Shown here: in pieces, positions 18,403 to 26,810 of the stretch
How positions within the stretch are numbered: position 1 is the stretch's first letter
How the letters are laid out: each line of letters opens with the position of its first letter
Origin: a bacterium
GTDB lineage: Bacteria > Vulcanimicrobiota > Xenobia > Xenobiales > JADMJV01
DNA length: 64,000 bases
Direction of reading: 5' to 3'
Assembly: GCA_018266105.1 (NCBI GenBank)
Contig: JAFEBA010000007.1
Span: 62,001-126,000 of the forward strand
Position numbers and translations under genes: made by a program
The notes under the pieces: model-generated
What the model was told of the DNA's origin: nothing
Databases searched by the model: none
The model's input: the letters and a program-made list of their open reading frames with translations, nothing else

Positions 18403-20068
18403 CGTCCGCCTCACCGGGCTCCGGCTGGGGATGGTTGAGGACACTGTTGCTCATCCCGTAGAAAAAGTAGATGGCCAGTCCCACCACCAGCCAGACGAAG
18501 AAGCGAATCCAGGTGGTCGAAGGAGATTCCATCATCAGGTATACGCAGGAGATGATGCCAAACATCGGGGTGAGGGGCGCAAAGGGAGCGGTGAAGGGGC
18601 GGCCCGAGGCCAGCGGCAGACCCCGGTAAGCCAGGCCCACGCACAGGGCGACCGGCGCGCACAGGAAGGCCGTTAACTGATCGCTACTCAAGCGAGGGCT
18701 GTTGAAGCCCCAAAAAACCAGAAGCAAGGCCAGGGCGACCGTCAGGTTGGCGCTCAGATCATAAGGTCGCACCGTGGAATCGGACTTGCGACCATCTCGA
18801 TAACGCAGCAGCATGACGGCCGCGCACACGATCACAAAGGCAAACAGAGTTCCGATATTGCACAGGTCGATGACGATGGCGATATCCATGAAAGCCGCCG
18901 ACACCGCGACCAGTACGCCGGTGAGAATGGTGGTCACGTGGGGAGTCTGATAGACCGGGTGCACGGCCGCAAAAACCCGAGGGAGCAAACCGTCTCGAGC
19001 CATGGAGAAGAAGATTCGTGGCTGTCCTAACTGGAAGACCAGCAGCACGGCCGTCATGGAGAAGAGCGCACCGATGGTGACCACGAAATGAGAGAAGCTC
19101 AGCACCCGTAAACTGCTGGCCGAAAGACCAGGGCGACCCTGCACCAGTTCAAGAGCGGTGGCCATCGGATCAGCCGTGCCCAACTGATTCCAGGGCGCCA
19201 GCCCGGTCATCACCAAGGAGATCGCGATATACAGGAGAGTGCAGATCACCAGCGAGCCGATCATGCCGATGGGTAGATTTTTCTCGGGATTCTCGGTCTC
19301 TTCGGCAGCGGTGGAAACGGCGTCAAAGCCGATGTAGGCGAAAAACACCACGGCCGCGGCCTGATGGATGCCCTTCCAGCCATTGGGTGCGAAGTCGTGC
19401 CAGTTGGAGGGATCCACATAGGCAAAGCCCAGGGCTACAAAGAACAAGAGCACCACGATCTTGACCAGCACCACGAAGTTATTGAAATTGATGGACTCCT
19501 TCACCCCCCGCACCAGCAGCACCGTCATCAACAAGACGATGCCCAGGGCGGGCAGATTGAGGGCGAAACCGTGGCCTTCGTGCAGAGAGATGGTGGTAGC
19601 GGTCATCACCTTATCGCTCAGGTGAATTCCGAAACCTCGCAGGAACGAGGCGAAGTAGCCAGCCCAGCTAATGGCGACGGCCACGTTGCCGACCGCGTAT
19701 TCCAAAATTAAGTCCCAGCCAATAATCCAGGCGGCCAGTTCTCCCAGAGTCACATAGGCGTAGGTATAAGCGCTACCCGCGATAGGAATCACGGAAGCGA
19801 ACTCCGCGTAGCAAAGAGCGCAAAAACCGCAGGCAATGGCCACCAGCACATAGCTGAGCACGATGGCCGGACCGGCTCCCACATGGCCACCGCCGCCCGC
19901 GGCAGCCGTGCCGGTGGTGGCGAAGATACCGGCGCCGATGATGGCGCCAATACCGAGGGCGATCAAATCTTTGGCCCCAAGCACCCGTTTCAATCCACTG
20001 CCGTGCCCCTCTTCAGCTGGTTGGGACATCACCTGACGAATGGACTTGGTTCGCAATAAGGCATTCAT
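18383..20068 (-). CDS. APC-family amino acid permease (cationic amino acid transporter type)
   Basis: Inner-membrane transporter, 561 aa from ATG 20068, with about 14 predicted spans. The N-terminal IGAIIGAGIFATTG motif is the APC substrate and Na-site-like unwound helix; later SAYTYAYVTLGE and FFAYIGFDAVSTAAEE are typical of the CAT subfamily (YfnA-like). The extra C-terminal spans also fit CAT. Substrate probably cationic or branched amino acids, not determinable here. Single gene, divergent from the lytic transglycosylase. Confidence 0.88.
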   Translation of the reverse strand: MNALLRTKSIRQVMSQPAEEGHGSGLKRVLGAKDLIALGIGAIIGAGIFATTGTAAAGGGGHVGAGPAIVLSYVLVAIACGFCALCYAEFASVIPIAGSAYTYAYVTLGELAAWIIGWDLILEYAVGNVAVAISWAGYFASFLRGFGIHLSDKVMTATTISLHEGHGFALNLPALGIVLLMTVLLVRGVKESINFNNFVVLVKIVVLLFFVALGFAYVDPSNWHDFAPNGWKGIHQAAAVVFFAYIGFDAVSTAAEETENPEKNLPIGMIGSLVICTLLYIAISLVMTGLAPWNQLGTADPMATALELVQGRPGLSASSLRVLSFSHFVVTIGALFSMTAVLLVFQLGQPRIFFSMARDGLLPRVFAAVHPVYQTPHVTTILTGVLVAVSAAFMDIAIVIDLCNIGTLFAFVIVCAAVMLLRYRDGRKSDSTVRPYDLSANLTVALALLLVFWGFNSPRLSSDQLTAFLCAPVALCVGLAYRGLPLASGRPFTAPFAPLTPMFGIISCVYLMMESPSTTWIRFFVWLVVGLAIYFFYGMSNSVLNHPQPEPGEADVRPGEL

Positions 20069-20152
20069 AGGCCACAAGCTATCCTAAATCGAGCAGTGAA
20101 ACTTTTCTGGCATGTTACAGGTGCAAAATCGAGGCTATCTAACTCCAGTTAG

Positions 20153-21034
20153 ATGAAAAGACTGCTGGCGTCGGCTCTCCTGCTGGTGAGCTCCACTTGC
20201 GCATGGGCGCGCGACTGGTATGCTCCCATCCACGAGGGCAAGTCCTACGTAAATCCCAACCTGACTCTGGCTCGCGCCCACAAACATCCAAAGCCCCACT
20301 GGGACGGCCAACTGGTGCTGTGGAGCGGACGCCTACGCCAGGTGAAACATCACGGCCAGGGTTGGGTGATGAAGCTGGAAACTCCGCAAGGACTGATCCC
20401 TGTCCGCTGTCCCCGCCCGGTGCTAACCCTCAAGCCCGATCCTCGGGAAGGTTGTGCCGTGGCCATCAAGGGCAGCCTGCGCCTTTCCAGGGGCCGCCTG
20501 GCAGAGCTGGAAGGTCGTTCCATTATCTTGCTGGAGCCTGATCACTGGGCTCCCCATCGCAGTCAGGAAGAATTTCTCACTCAGTGGATCGCTTTTCACT
20601 GTCCGGACGAGAAGCCGGCCTATGCGCAGGGCGTGGCCCGCTCCATCCTGACCCAGGCCAGCAAACAAAAGCTGGACCCGTGGCTGCTAGCCTCCCTGCT
20701 ACAGGTGGAGTCTGCCTATCGTAAGGACGTGGTCTCCCCCAGCGGAGCCATCGGGCTGGGACAGCTCATGCCCTTCACCGCCGAAGGCCTCGGAGTGAAC
20801 GCCTGGGACCCCGAAGAGAATGTGGCCGGCTGCGCCAAGATGCTCTCGGGTCTGCTGCAAGGCTGGAACAGCCAGCTTGACCCGCGCGCTCTGGCACTGG
20901 CTTCGTATAACGCCGGACCCAGCCTGGTGCGTCAGATTCAAACCGTACCCGACATCCCGGAAACGAATAACTATGTCTATTTCATCGGAATGCTTCAGGC
21001 TCACCTCAGTCGCCTTGGAAACACGGCCCTCTGA
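20153..21034 (+). CDS. secreted lytic transglycosylase with N-terminal beta domain
   Basis: Peptidoglycan lyase of 293 aa. Signal peptide MKRLLASALLLVSSTCAWA; residues about 45-130 look like an OB-like beta domain (QLVLWSGRLRQVKHHGQGW, part); residues 155-290 form an SLT domain with catalytic E186 in LLQVESAYRKD, SGAIGLGQLMP, ALASYNAGP and ETNNYVYF. It probably cleaves glycan strands in the periplasm. The 3' end overlaps the convergent dehydrogenase by 29 bases. Confidence 0.88.
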   Translation: MKRLLASALLLVSSTCAWARDWYAPIHEGKSYVNPNLTLARAHKHPKPHWDGQLVLWSGRLRQVKHHGQGWVMKLETPQGLIPVRCPRPVLTLKPDPREGCAVAIKGSLRLSRGRLAELEGRSIILLEPDHWAPHRSQEEFLTQWIAFHCPDEKPAYAQGVARSILTQASKQKLDPWLLASLLQVESAYRKDVVSPSGAIGLGQLMPFTAEGLGVNAWDPEENVAGCAKMLSGLLQGWNSQLDPRALALASYNAGPSLVRQIQTVPDIPETNNYVYFIGMLQAHLSRLGNTAL

Positions 21035-21935
21035 GCAAGGTCTTGAATCCCCCCCGATGAGATACGGCTCGAGGAAAGTCCTCCAGATCCAGGACCTGAT
21101 CGATCAGGGGCCGAGGATCAATCCGACCCGAGCGTAGCGCATCCAGGGCCGGGCCAAAACGCCCGCAACGGGAACCGACCAGCTTCAAAGCCTGAACCAC
21201 CAGCTGGTTGGTGTCCAAACCAGCGCTCCGGGCCACGGTCGACTTGATCACCACGGTGCCCTGGGGACGGCAGAGACTCAGGGCCAATCCGGCCCCCTCG
21301 GCCGTGCCCGTTGCTTCCACCACCACCGGCCAGAGCCCCCGCATTTCCTGAGTGGTGTTCAAGCCTAGAGCGCGCAGTCGCTCCAACTTGTGCCCGTGTC
21401 GCCCCCCCACGGTCACCTCATGGGAATCCTTTAGGGCTAATCCTATCAGGGCTCCCAGGCGTCCATCGCCCAGCACCAGCACCTGACTTTGCGAGGGAAT
21501 CTGCAAATGGACATCCAGCGCAGCCGCCAGGGGTTCGGTCCAGACCGCCAGTTCTGGCGGCAGATCGTGCACGTCAAAGAGATTGGCGGTGGGCAATCGA
21601 AAGCGCCGGGCGAAACAGCCGTCCAACCCCCGGATGCCCAGCACCACCCGGCCCCGACAGAAGCGACTGTCCCCCCGTTGACAATCGGTGCAGCAGCCGC
21701 AGCCTACGTTGATCTCCCCCACCACCCGTCGACCGGTCTTGAGATCACGAGCGACGAATTCATGGCCCAGAAATCCATCAAATTCGGCGTATCCCTGCAG
21801 CATTTGCAGATCGGTCCCGCAAACCCCGCCCAGTTCAAGTTGTAAACAACTCCAACCCGGGGTCTCCTCGGGCCAGGGTCGCGAGGCCCAGAACGGCGCC
21901 CTTTGTCCGATGGTCCAGCCCTGATTTTCAGACAT
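21006..21935 (-). CDS. zinc-dependent alcohol dehydrogenase (MDR family)
   Basis: A 309-aa medium-chain dehydrogenase, short for the family (usually 340-380). Catalytic zinc ligands C39 in GVCGTD and H58/E59 in GHEF are present, as is the structural zinc set C79, C82, C85 and C93. The nucleotide-binding motif is VLVLGDGRLGALIG. Substrate unknown; polyol or threonine-dehydrogenase-like relatives are closest by pattern. Its promoter region overlaps that of the candidate small RNA on the other strand. Confidence 0.85.
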   Translation of the reverse strand: MSENQGWTIGQRAPFWASRPWPEETPGWSCLQLELGGVCGTDLQMLQGYAEFDGFLGHEFVARDLKTGRRVVGEINVGCGCCTDCQRGDSRFCRGRVVLGIRGLDGCFARRFRLPTANLFDVHDLPPELAVWTEPLAAALDVHLQIPSQSQVLVLGDGRLGALIGLALKDSHEVTVGGRHGHKLERLRALGLNTTQEMRGLWPVVVEATGTAEGAGLALSLCRPQGTVVIKSTVARSAGLDTNQLVVQALKLVGSRCGRFGPALDALRSGRIDPRPLIDQVLDLEDFPRAVSHRGGFKTLLRGPCFQGD

Positions 21936-21968
21936 CCGAGAAATCTCTCAGAAAAATTTTGGCAACAT

Positions 21969-21996
21969 ACTTTACAACCAGGACACAACCTGTTAA
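21969..21996 (-). promoter_or_regulatory. putative promoter of the alcohol dehydrogenase gene
   Basis: On the minus strand TTAACA (21996-21991), a 16-bp spacer and TAAAGT (21974-21969) make a reasonable sigma-70-type promoter with a leader of about 25 bases before ATG 21935. Its -35 box lies on the -10 box of the plus-strand promoter, so the two could not be occupied at once. Confidence 0.45.
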
Positions 21997-21999
21997 TAT
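21971..21999 (+). promoter_or_regulatory. sigma-70-type promoter of a candidate small RNA
   Basis: TTTACA (21971-21976), a 17-bp spacer and TAATAT (21994-21999) are close to consensus with ideal spacing. Transcription would start near 22006, just before the hairpin and terminator of the candidate RNA. No protein gene lies downstream on this strand before the terminator. Confidence 0.65.
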
Positions 22000-22005
22000 T
22001 CTAGA

Positions 22006-22092
22006 GCGGTCGCACGGTGCGACCGAAAGTTTTCCTCCTGTGTGTGTGTGTGTGTGTTGTGTGGCCCGGCTAACCCCGGGCCTTTTTATTTT
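22006..22092 (+). ncRNA. candidate small regulatory RNA of about 87 nt
   Basis: Between two minus-strand genes the plus strand has a promoter, a 5' hairpin (arms CGGTCGC and GCGACCG, 22007-22025), a single-stranded region with CCTCC at 22034-22038 followed by nine TG repeats (22039-22056), and a strong intrinsic terminator. No reading frame with a start and ribosome binding site fits. The CCTCC and TG tract could pair with purine-rich ribosome binding sites, a common sRNA mode, but targets are inference. The 5' palindrome could instead be an operator. Confidence 0.5.
22063..22092 (+). terminator. intrinsic terminator of the candidate small RNA
   Basis: GGCCCGG (22063-22069), six-base loop and CCGGGCC (22076-22082), followed directly by TTTTT, A, TTTT. 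No protein gene on this strand ends nearby, which is why it points to a non-coding transcript. Confidence 0.8.
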
Positions 22093-22127
22093 GTAAGGCA
22101 CTTGTTCTGCTTCTCTCCCCTCTCGCT

Positions 22128-22171
22128 TAAAAAACAAAACGGACCGGCTCGCTTGCGGCATGCCGATCCGT
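22128..22171 (-). terminator. intrinsic terminator of the TerB/phosphatidylcholine synthase unit
   Basis: On the minus strand ACGGATCGGC (22171-22162) pairs with GCCGGTCCGT (22148-22139), one G-U pair included, followed by a T-rich tract (22138-22128). It lies just after the stop codon of the TerB-like gene at 22186. Confidence 0.75.
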
Positions 22172-22185
22172 CCCCCGGTGGAAGC

Positions 22186-22566
22186 TTACTTGGACTTCTG
22201 CTCAGGCAACTTGCGGACTTCGGCCTTGAGAGCGTCCAACCGCTCCTCACTGATCTCCAGGCGATGAGCCACCGCCTGCACATACCGTAGTTCAGGAGCG
22301 TTGAGCGAGCCGCGCGACATCGACAAAGCCAGCAGCACTCGCATCAGGTCTTCTTTATCTTCGGTCGGGCTCTTGAGAATGGCGCCCAGGTCGGGCAGCT
22401 CGGGGGCTTCCTGCATCATCCTGCCCACCTCGGCCAGATCTTTGTCACTCAAGCCCAGCTCGCCCAGCATCTTACCCAACAAAATTCGTTCCCGGTCGTC
22501 GACCGTGCCGTCGGCCCAAACGATCTGAATCAGTCCTTTAATGACTTCGCGGTGACTGGCGTTCAT
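22186..22566 (-). CDS. TerB-like all-helical protein
   Basis: A 126-aa soluble helical protein. The N-terminal segment LIQIVWADGTVDDRERILLGKMLGELGLS matches the TerB/DjlA-N type pattern (short segment WADGTVDDRE is diagnostic). TerB domains bind metal or act as membrane-associated scaffolds; this copy has no ter operon around it. Its ATG overlaps the TGA of phosphatidylcholine synthase by four bases, so the two are co-translated and probably share a membrane-related role. Confidence 0.65.
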   Translation of the reverse strand: MNASHREVIKGLIQIVWADGTVDDRERILLGKMLGELGLSDKDLAEVGRMMQEAPELPDLGAILKSPTEDKEDLMRVLLALSMSRGSLNAPELRYVQAVAHRLEISEERLDALKAEVRKLPEQKSK

Positions 22567-23288
22567 TGAACCCGCTCCTCTCCTGGCTCCTGAGAGCTTC
22601 TGGCGGCGTCAGGCTTGTCCTGGCTATGAAGCCAAAAACTCAGCCCCAGATAGTAGACCGGAAAGAAGTTGCTCCAGAGGAAAGATTGCTCATGCAACGG
22701 CCCACTGCCGGACAAACTGAACAGCACCAGCGCGCCCCAGAGGCTCATCAAAATCATGCTCAAACTTCGGAAACGGCGCGTCTTGCTGGGATAGACGAAG
22801 CGAATGGGCAGCAAAACGCAAAGCGAGAGCGTCAGCACAATGGCCCCATTGAGCGCTACCGGCAGATTCCAGCGCCAGAGATAAAGGGCCACCACGTTCC
22901 ACAACGAGGGAAAGCCCAGGAAATAATCATCGTCGGTTTTTGCCTGGGAGTTGGCCATACCCAGGGCGCTGCTCAAAAGTGGCGCCGCCCAGACCAGGGG
23001 CGGCAGCCAGCCCCACCAGAACATGGCCAGGACCGGCAAAAGAACCCAGGTAAAATAGTCCACCATGTCGTCCAGTCGGCGTCCGTCGATCTCGGGAGCG
23101 TAGCGGGACACCTGCCAGCGGCGGGCCAGGGTGCCGTCTACCGAGTCGATGAAAACGGCGATCATCATCCACAAGAAGGCGCCTCGCAGGTCGCCCAGCC
23201 GGGCTCGCTCCAGCGCCACCACTCCGGCCACCACGCCGGAAGCGGTAAAAAGATGAACTGACCAGGCCTTGGCACGCGCACTCAACAA
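22563..23288 (-). CDS. pcs: phosphatidylcholine synthase (CDP-alcohol phosphatidyltransferase family)
   Basis: Condenses CDP-diacylglycerol with choline in the inner membrane. The 241-aa length, the AWSVHLFTASG start and seven to eight hydrophobic segments fit bacterial Pcs. The family motif DGx2ARx8Gx3Dx3D is present in slightly spaced form: VDGTLARRW, then IDGRRLDDMVDYFTW. Start is TTG at 23288 behind AGGAGG. Pcs implies that the cell takes up choline and makes phosphatidylcholine. Other CDP-alcohol transferases are possible, but the N-terminus favours Pcs. Confidence 0.78.
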   Translation of the reverse strand: MLSARAKAWSVHLFTASGVVAGVVALERARLGDLRGAFLWMMIAVFIDSVDGTLARRWQVSRYAPEIDGRRLDDMVDYFTWVLLPVLAMFWWGWLPPLVWAAPLLSSALGMANSQAKTDDDYFLGFPSLWNVVALYLWRWNLPVALNGAIVLTLSLCVLLPIRFVYPSKTRRFRSLSMILMSLWGALVLFSLSGSGPLHEQSFLWSNFFPVYYLGLSFWLHSQDKPDAARSSQEPGEERVQ

Positions 23289-23353
23289 AGCCGCCTCCTC
23301 TTCTCTTCCTCGAACGGCAAGGCCTGCGCAAGCACCTTTGCGAAGATGGCGCC

Positions 23354-24589
23354 ATGAGCGATTCCGACCGACTGGCCATGCTGCTGCGCTGCAGCCAATT
23401 GCTCACCTCCTCACTCAACCTGCAACAGGTGCTGGAAAACCTGATGGGCCAGGTGGTGGAGGCGATCGGAGCCGAGCGAGGACTCATTTTACTGAGAGAT
23501 GGGCCGGAAGCGCCCTGGCGCGTGCGTGTGGCCCAGGGTCTGGACGCGAACGCGCTGGAGCGGGAAGACTTCTCCATCAGTCGCGGCCTGGTGGAGCGCG
23601 TCTTTTGCGACGGCAAATCCGTTCTGACCAGCGACGCGCTGGTGGACGACCGCTTCAAGCAGCAGGCCAGCGTGGGCCTGAATCAACTTCGTTCGATTCT
23701 ATGCGTGCCTTTGCTGGTCTCACGCCGCCTGATGGGTGTGATTTACGCCGACCACCGCCTGGCCACCAACGCCTTTGACGCGGAGAGCCGAAGTTTGCTC
23801 GAGGCCATTGCAGCTCAGGCCTCGGTGGCTCTAGAAAACGCAACCCTGTATGAGGAGAACCAGCGTCTGCACGAAGAGCAGCTGGCTCAGACGCGCGAAG
23901 AACTTGTGCAGGCCTCAAAACTGGCAGCAATCGGCCAGTTAGCCGCGGGCGTGGCACACGAAGTCAACAACCCTCTCGGTGCTCTGCTGGTGAACCTCAC
24001 CAATCTGGTCAGCTTCAGCCCCGACCCGCTTTATCAAAAGCGCATGAAGCTTTGCCTGGGCGCCACCGAGCGCTGCCAGAACATTGTCAAGAATCTGCTC
24101 ACCTTCGCCCGCGGGCGCGGGGGCGAGGAAGAACTTTTTGAGCTATCCCCCGCCGTCAGTCAAACCCTGGACCTGTTGGAAGCCGATCTGCGACTCCACC
24201 AGATCGTGCTGCAACGTGAACTCAGTCCGGCCATCAGTTTGCGGGCCAATTATCAAGCGCTGGGCCAGATCCTCATGAATTTGATCCTCAACGCCCGTCA
24301 ATCCCTGACCGAAGTGGAGCGCTCGCCTAAAAGCATCTGGGTGCGCACGATGGGGCTGCAAGGAAAAATCTGCCTGGAAGTGGTGGATAACGGCCCGGGA
24401 ATGACGCCCGAAATTCAGGAACGCATCTTCGAACCATTTTTCACCACCAAACCGATTGGCACTGGAGTGGGTCTGGGGCTTTCTATGGTCTATCGCCTGG
24501 TTCAGGAAAGCCGGGGAGAAATCTCGGTGGAGAGCAAACCGGGAAGCGGAACCCGTTTTCGCATCCTGTTTCCGGAGACCGGCTCGTGA
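23354..24589 (+). CDS. cytoplasmic GAF-domain sensor histidine kinase
   Basis: A 411-aa soluble kinase without membrane segments. Residues about 15-165 form a GAF domain, followed by a short coiled coil and HisKA with H202 in GVAHEVNNPLGALL, then HATPase (N box LMNLILNARQS, VVDNGPGM, GVGLGLSMVYRLV). This NtrB/ZraS-like transmitter lacks a nearby receiver partner. Its stop overlaps the GTG start of the following Ser/Thr kinase (GTGA), tightly linking a two-component sensor to a Hanks-type kinase. Confidence 0.88.
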   Translation: MSDSDRLAMLLRCSQLLTSSLNLQQVLENLMGQVVEAIGAERGLILLRDGPEAPWRVRVAQGLDANALEREDFSISRGLVERVFCDGKSVLTSDALVDDRFKQQASVGLNQLRSILCVPLLVSRRLMGVIYADHRLATNAFDAESRSLLEAIAAQASVALENATLYEENQRLHEEQLAQTREELVQASKLAAIGQLAAGVAHEVNNPLGALLVNLTNLVSFSPDPLYQKRMKLCLGATERCQNIVKNLLTFARGRGGEEELFELSPAVSQTLDLLEADLRLHQIVLQRELSPAISLRANYQALGQILMNLILNARQSLTEVERSPKSIWVRTMGLQGKICLEVVDNGPGMTPEIQERIFEPFFTTKPIGTGVGLGLSMVYRLVQESRGEISVESKPGSGTRFRILFPETGS

Positions 24590-26289
24590 ACCGGGTCCCC
24601 GCTCCCGGGGCCCAAAAAGGGCCGGATGGCCGACCAGCCAGCATTGTGCCGGACGGCACCCTGCTGAAAGAAACCTATCGAACCGAATTTCTAACCCTGG
24701 GCGGAATGAGCGTGGTCTACCGGGTCCAGGCCGGGGAGCAAGTCTGGCTGGCCAAGGAAGTGGCCGCCCAGGACCCCAAGGGCCTGGTGGCTCTCAGTCA
24801 GGAAAAAGCTCTGCTGGAAAGACTGGATCACCCCTCTATCGTCAAAAGCCACGAAATGTTCGAGGAGGACGGCTACTACTATCTGATTCGCGAATATGTC
24901 GAAGGCCAGACCCTGGAGCAGCAGATGCCGGCAGAGGGCTTTCTGGAACCCAAACTGGTGCTGGAATGGGCTCTACGGCTGTGCAATGTGTTGGGCTACC
25001 TGCACTCGCAAAACCCTCCGGTGATTTACCGCGACCTGAAGCCCAAGAACGTGCTCAAGGACGAAAACGGCAAACTCATGCTTTTTGATTTCGGCATCGC
25101 GCGTTCGTTCAAAGAAGGCAAGTCCCAGGACACGGTCCACCTCGGCTCGGCCCTGACCGCTTCGCCCGAGCATTACGGTGGACAGACCGACGCCCGCTCC
25201 GATCTCTACACTCTGGGAGCCACTCTCCACTATTTGCTCACTAGCGGGAAAGCCGAACGAGAGAACCCCTTTGTCTTTCCGTCGGTGCGCGACATCAATC
25301 CCCAGGTGTCAGAAGCCTTTGCCCAGGTGATCGCCGGCTGCCTGGAACGCAAACCCGAGGATCGATTTCAGAGTGCGACCGAACTGGCCCAGGCATTGTT
25401 GGAATGCAACGCCCCGGCCAATTTTCTTTCCCCGCCCGGGCCCGTTCCCGGGGCCCGCGCTTTCAACCCGAGCTGGGCCGCCCTTCCGCTGGCGCTGCTG
25501 CTGGGCTATCTGCTCTGGCCGCGAAGCGCACCCAATCAAGCACCAAACTCCCCCACTCCCGTCAGTTCTCCCTCGCCGATGGCTGAACAACCCCTTAAAC
25601 CGAAGCCGGTCGAACGGGAGAGCCAACCACCGCCTCTGACTCCAAGCCCCAGCCTGAGCCCGACTCTGGCGCCCAAACCGGTGCCGGCCCACCCCAGCCC
25701 TCGCCCCGCAAGCCCAGGGCCACAGATTCGACCTCAGATCGAAAACCCGGAAGCCTACCCTCAGGCCCATCCGCAAACCTCCCCCACTCAGGCGCCGCCA
25801 GGGGCGGAAGAAATTTCGCTGCCGCCGGCTCTGCTGGACGCCAGCCTGACCGAGGCCACTGTCCGGGCGGTGAGTGGCCCCCGCGATGCTCAGGGAACCT
25901 GGGTGGAATGGCCCGAGATTCGTTTTCGACTGCCTCCAGGTTACGGCCAGATTTCGGAGGGGGTTTACGTCAGCGGACAAGGCCGAAGGTTCCGTTTTCT
26001 GGCCGTCCGGCCCCTGGCAGGCCGGAGAGAACCCGAAGAATACGCCGCACTGCTTCACTCTCAACTGAACGACCCGCTGGTGGTGGCTGTTCCTCGCTCG
26101 GTCGGATCTCGGCCGGCCCAGGAAATCACTTTTCGGCGCCCAGTTGAGCGGCGCATACTGGTGGGTACAGAGATCTACACCACCGCGCCTAACGGAGGCG
26201 GGTGGTGCATCTCAGCCGGTTCAGCCCGAATCGAACGCCCCGAACTCAAGGCGGAGCTGGAGTCGCTGCTCAGCTCGATCAGCTTCTAA
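24586..26289 (+). CDS. Hanks-type Ser/Thr protein kinase with C-terminal extracytoplasmic domain
   Basis: A 567-aa kinase. Residues about 25-285 hold the catalytic domain: glycine loop LGGMSVVYRV, Lys in LAKEV, catalytic D150 in YRDLKPKNV and D168 of DFGIA. One membrane segment lies at about 296-312 (ALPLALLLGYLLWP), followed by a Pro-rich linker of about 110 residues and a C-terminal domain of about 150 residues without PASTA repeats. The linker probably spans the envelope. GTG start overlaps the GAF kinase stop; the 3' end overlaps a convergent gene by 11 bases. Confidence 0.88.
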   Translation: MNRVPAPGAQKGPDGRPASIVPDGTLLKETYRTEFLTLGGMSVVYRVQAGEQVWLAKEVAAQDPKGLVALSQEKALLERLDHPSIVKSHEMFEEDGYYYLIREYVEGQTLEQQMPAEGFLEPKLVLEWALRLCNVLGYLHSQNPPVIYRDLKPKNVLKDENGKLMLFDFGIARSFKEGKSQDTVHLGSALTASPEHYGGQTDARSDLYTLGATLHYLLTSGKAERENPFVFPSVRDINPQVSEAFAQVIAGCLERKPEDRFQSATELAQALLECNAPANFLSPPGPVPGARAFNPSWAALPLALLLGYLLWPRSAPNQAPNSPTPVSSPSPMAEQPLKPKPVERESQPPPLTPSPSLSPTLAPKPVPAHPSPRPASPGPQIRPQIENPEAYPQAHPQTSPTQAPPGAEEISLPPALLDASLTEATVRAVSGPRDAQGTWVEWPEIRFRLPPGYGQISEGVYVSGQGRRFRFLAVRPLAGRREPEEYAALLHSQLNDPLVVAVPRSVGSRPAQEITFRRPVERRILVGTEIYTTAPNGGGWCISAGSARIERPELKAELESLLSSISF

Positions 26290-26698
26290 ACTGAGCCGCG
26301 GCGGCTGCCCAGCCGCCGCCCATTGCGTAGGCTCCGGCAACCACAGCAGGCTTTTGTTTCAGCCAGCCCTCAACCATCCGCTCCCGATAGCTTTCGTGTT
26401 CGTGACCGGGATGGGGATGGACCGGACCCATGCTGCCCAGCTCGTTGTGACGCAGATCAAAGATGCTGTGAGAAATCTGAGTGGCTTCGGCCCAGAGTTC
26501 TTTGCGGGTCATATCGCCGCCGCCGGCCTGAAAGGCGGCCAAGTCCTGATTATACTGAGCCATCTGCGAACTCAACTGGGCCTGCTCGTCGGCGGTCAGG
26601 TTGCCCTGGCTGGCCCCGGCAGCAATGCGCTTCTGCAGGTTGGCGTCGGCATAATTCAAAACCGGGGTGTGGCGCTGCTGGGTGTTGATGGTCATCAT
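26279..26698 (-). CDS. hypothetical 139-aa protein
   Basis: Starts at ATG 26698 behind GGAGG. The first half is helical and Gln/Ala-rich (QGNLTADEQAQLSSQMAQYN), the middle has a His-rich stretch (GPVHPHPGHEHESY) that could bind metal, and the C-terminus is a hydrophobic Gly/Ala tail (AGAYAMGGGWAAAAA). No signal peptide. The MTINTQ start is loosely like the MQIQSN starts elsewhere in the window, without real identity. Function unknown. Confidence 0.6.
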   Translation of the reverse strand: MMTINTQQRHTPVLNYADANLQKRIAAGASQGNLTADEQAQLSSQMAQYNQDLAAFQAGGGDMTRKELWAEATQISHSIFDLRHNELGSMGPVHPHPGHEHESYRERMVEGWLKQKPAVVAGAYAMGGGWAAAAAQFRS

Positions 26699-26810
26699 TT
26701 GTTTCGTCCTCCGATTGATGTCTGCATTTCTTCTGAATTCAGACTAACCAGGACGACTCAAATGGCTCTCAGCCCTCGCTCAAAAAGTGCTCAAATACCT
26801 TGCCGGCAGG

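Noticed and set aside
22039..22056. (TG)9 tract as a CRISPR or phase-variation repeat
   Set aside because: No spacers and no coding frame passes through it; it is a simple dinucleotide run inside the candidate sRNA.
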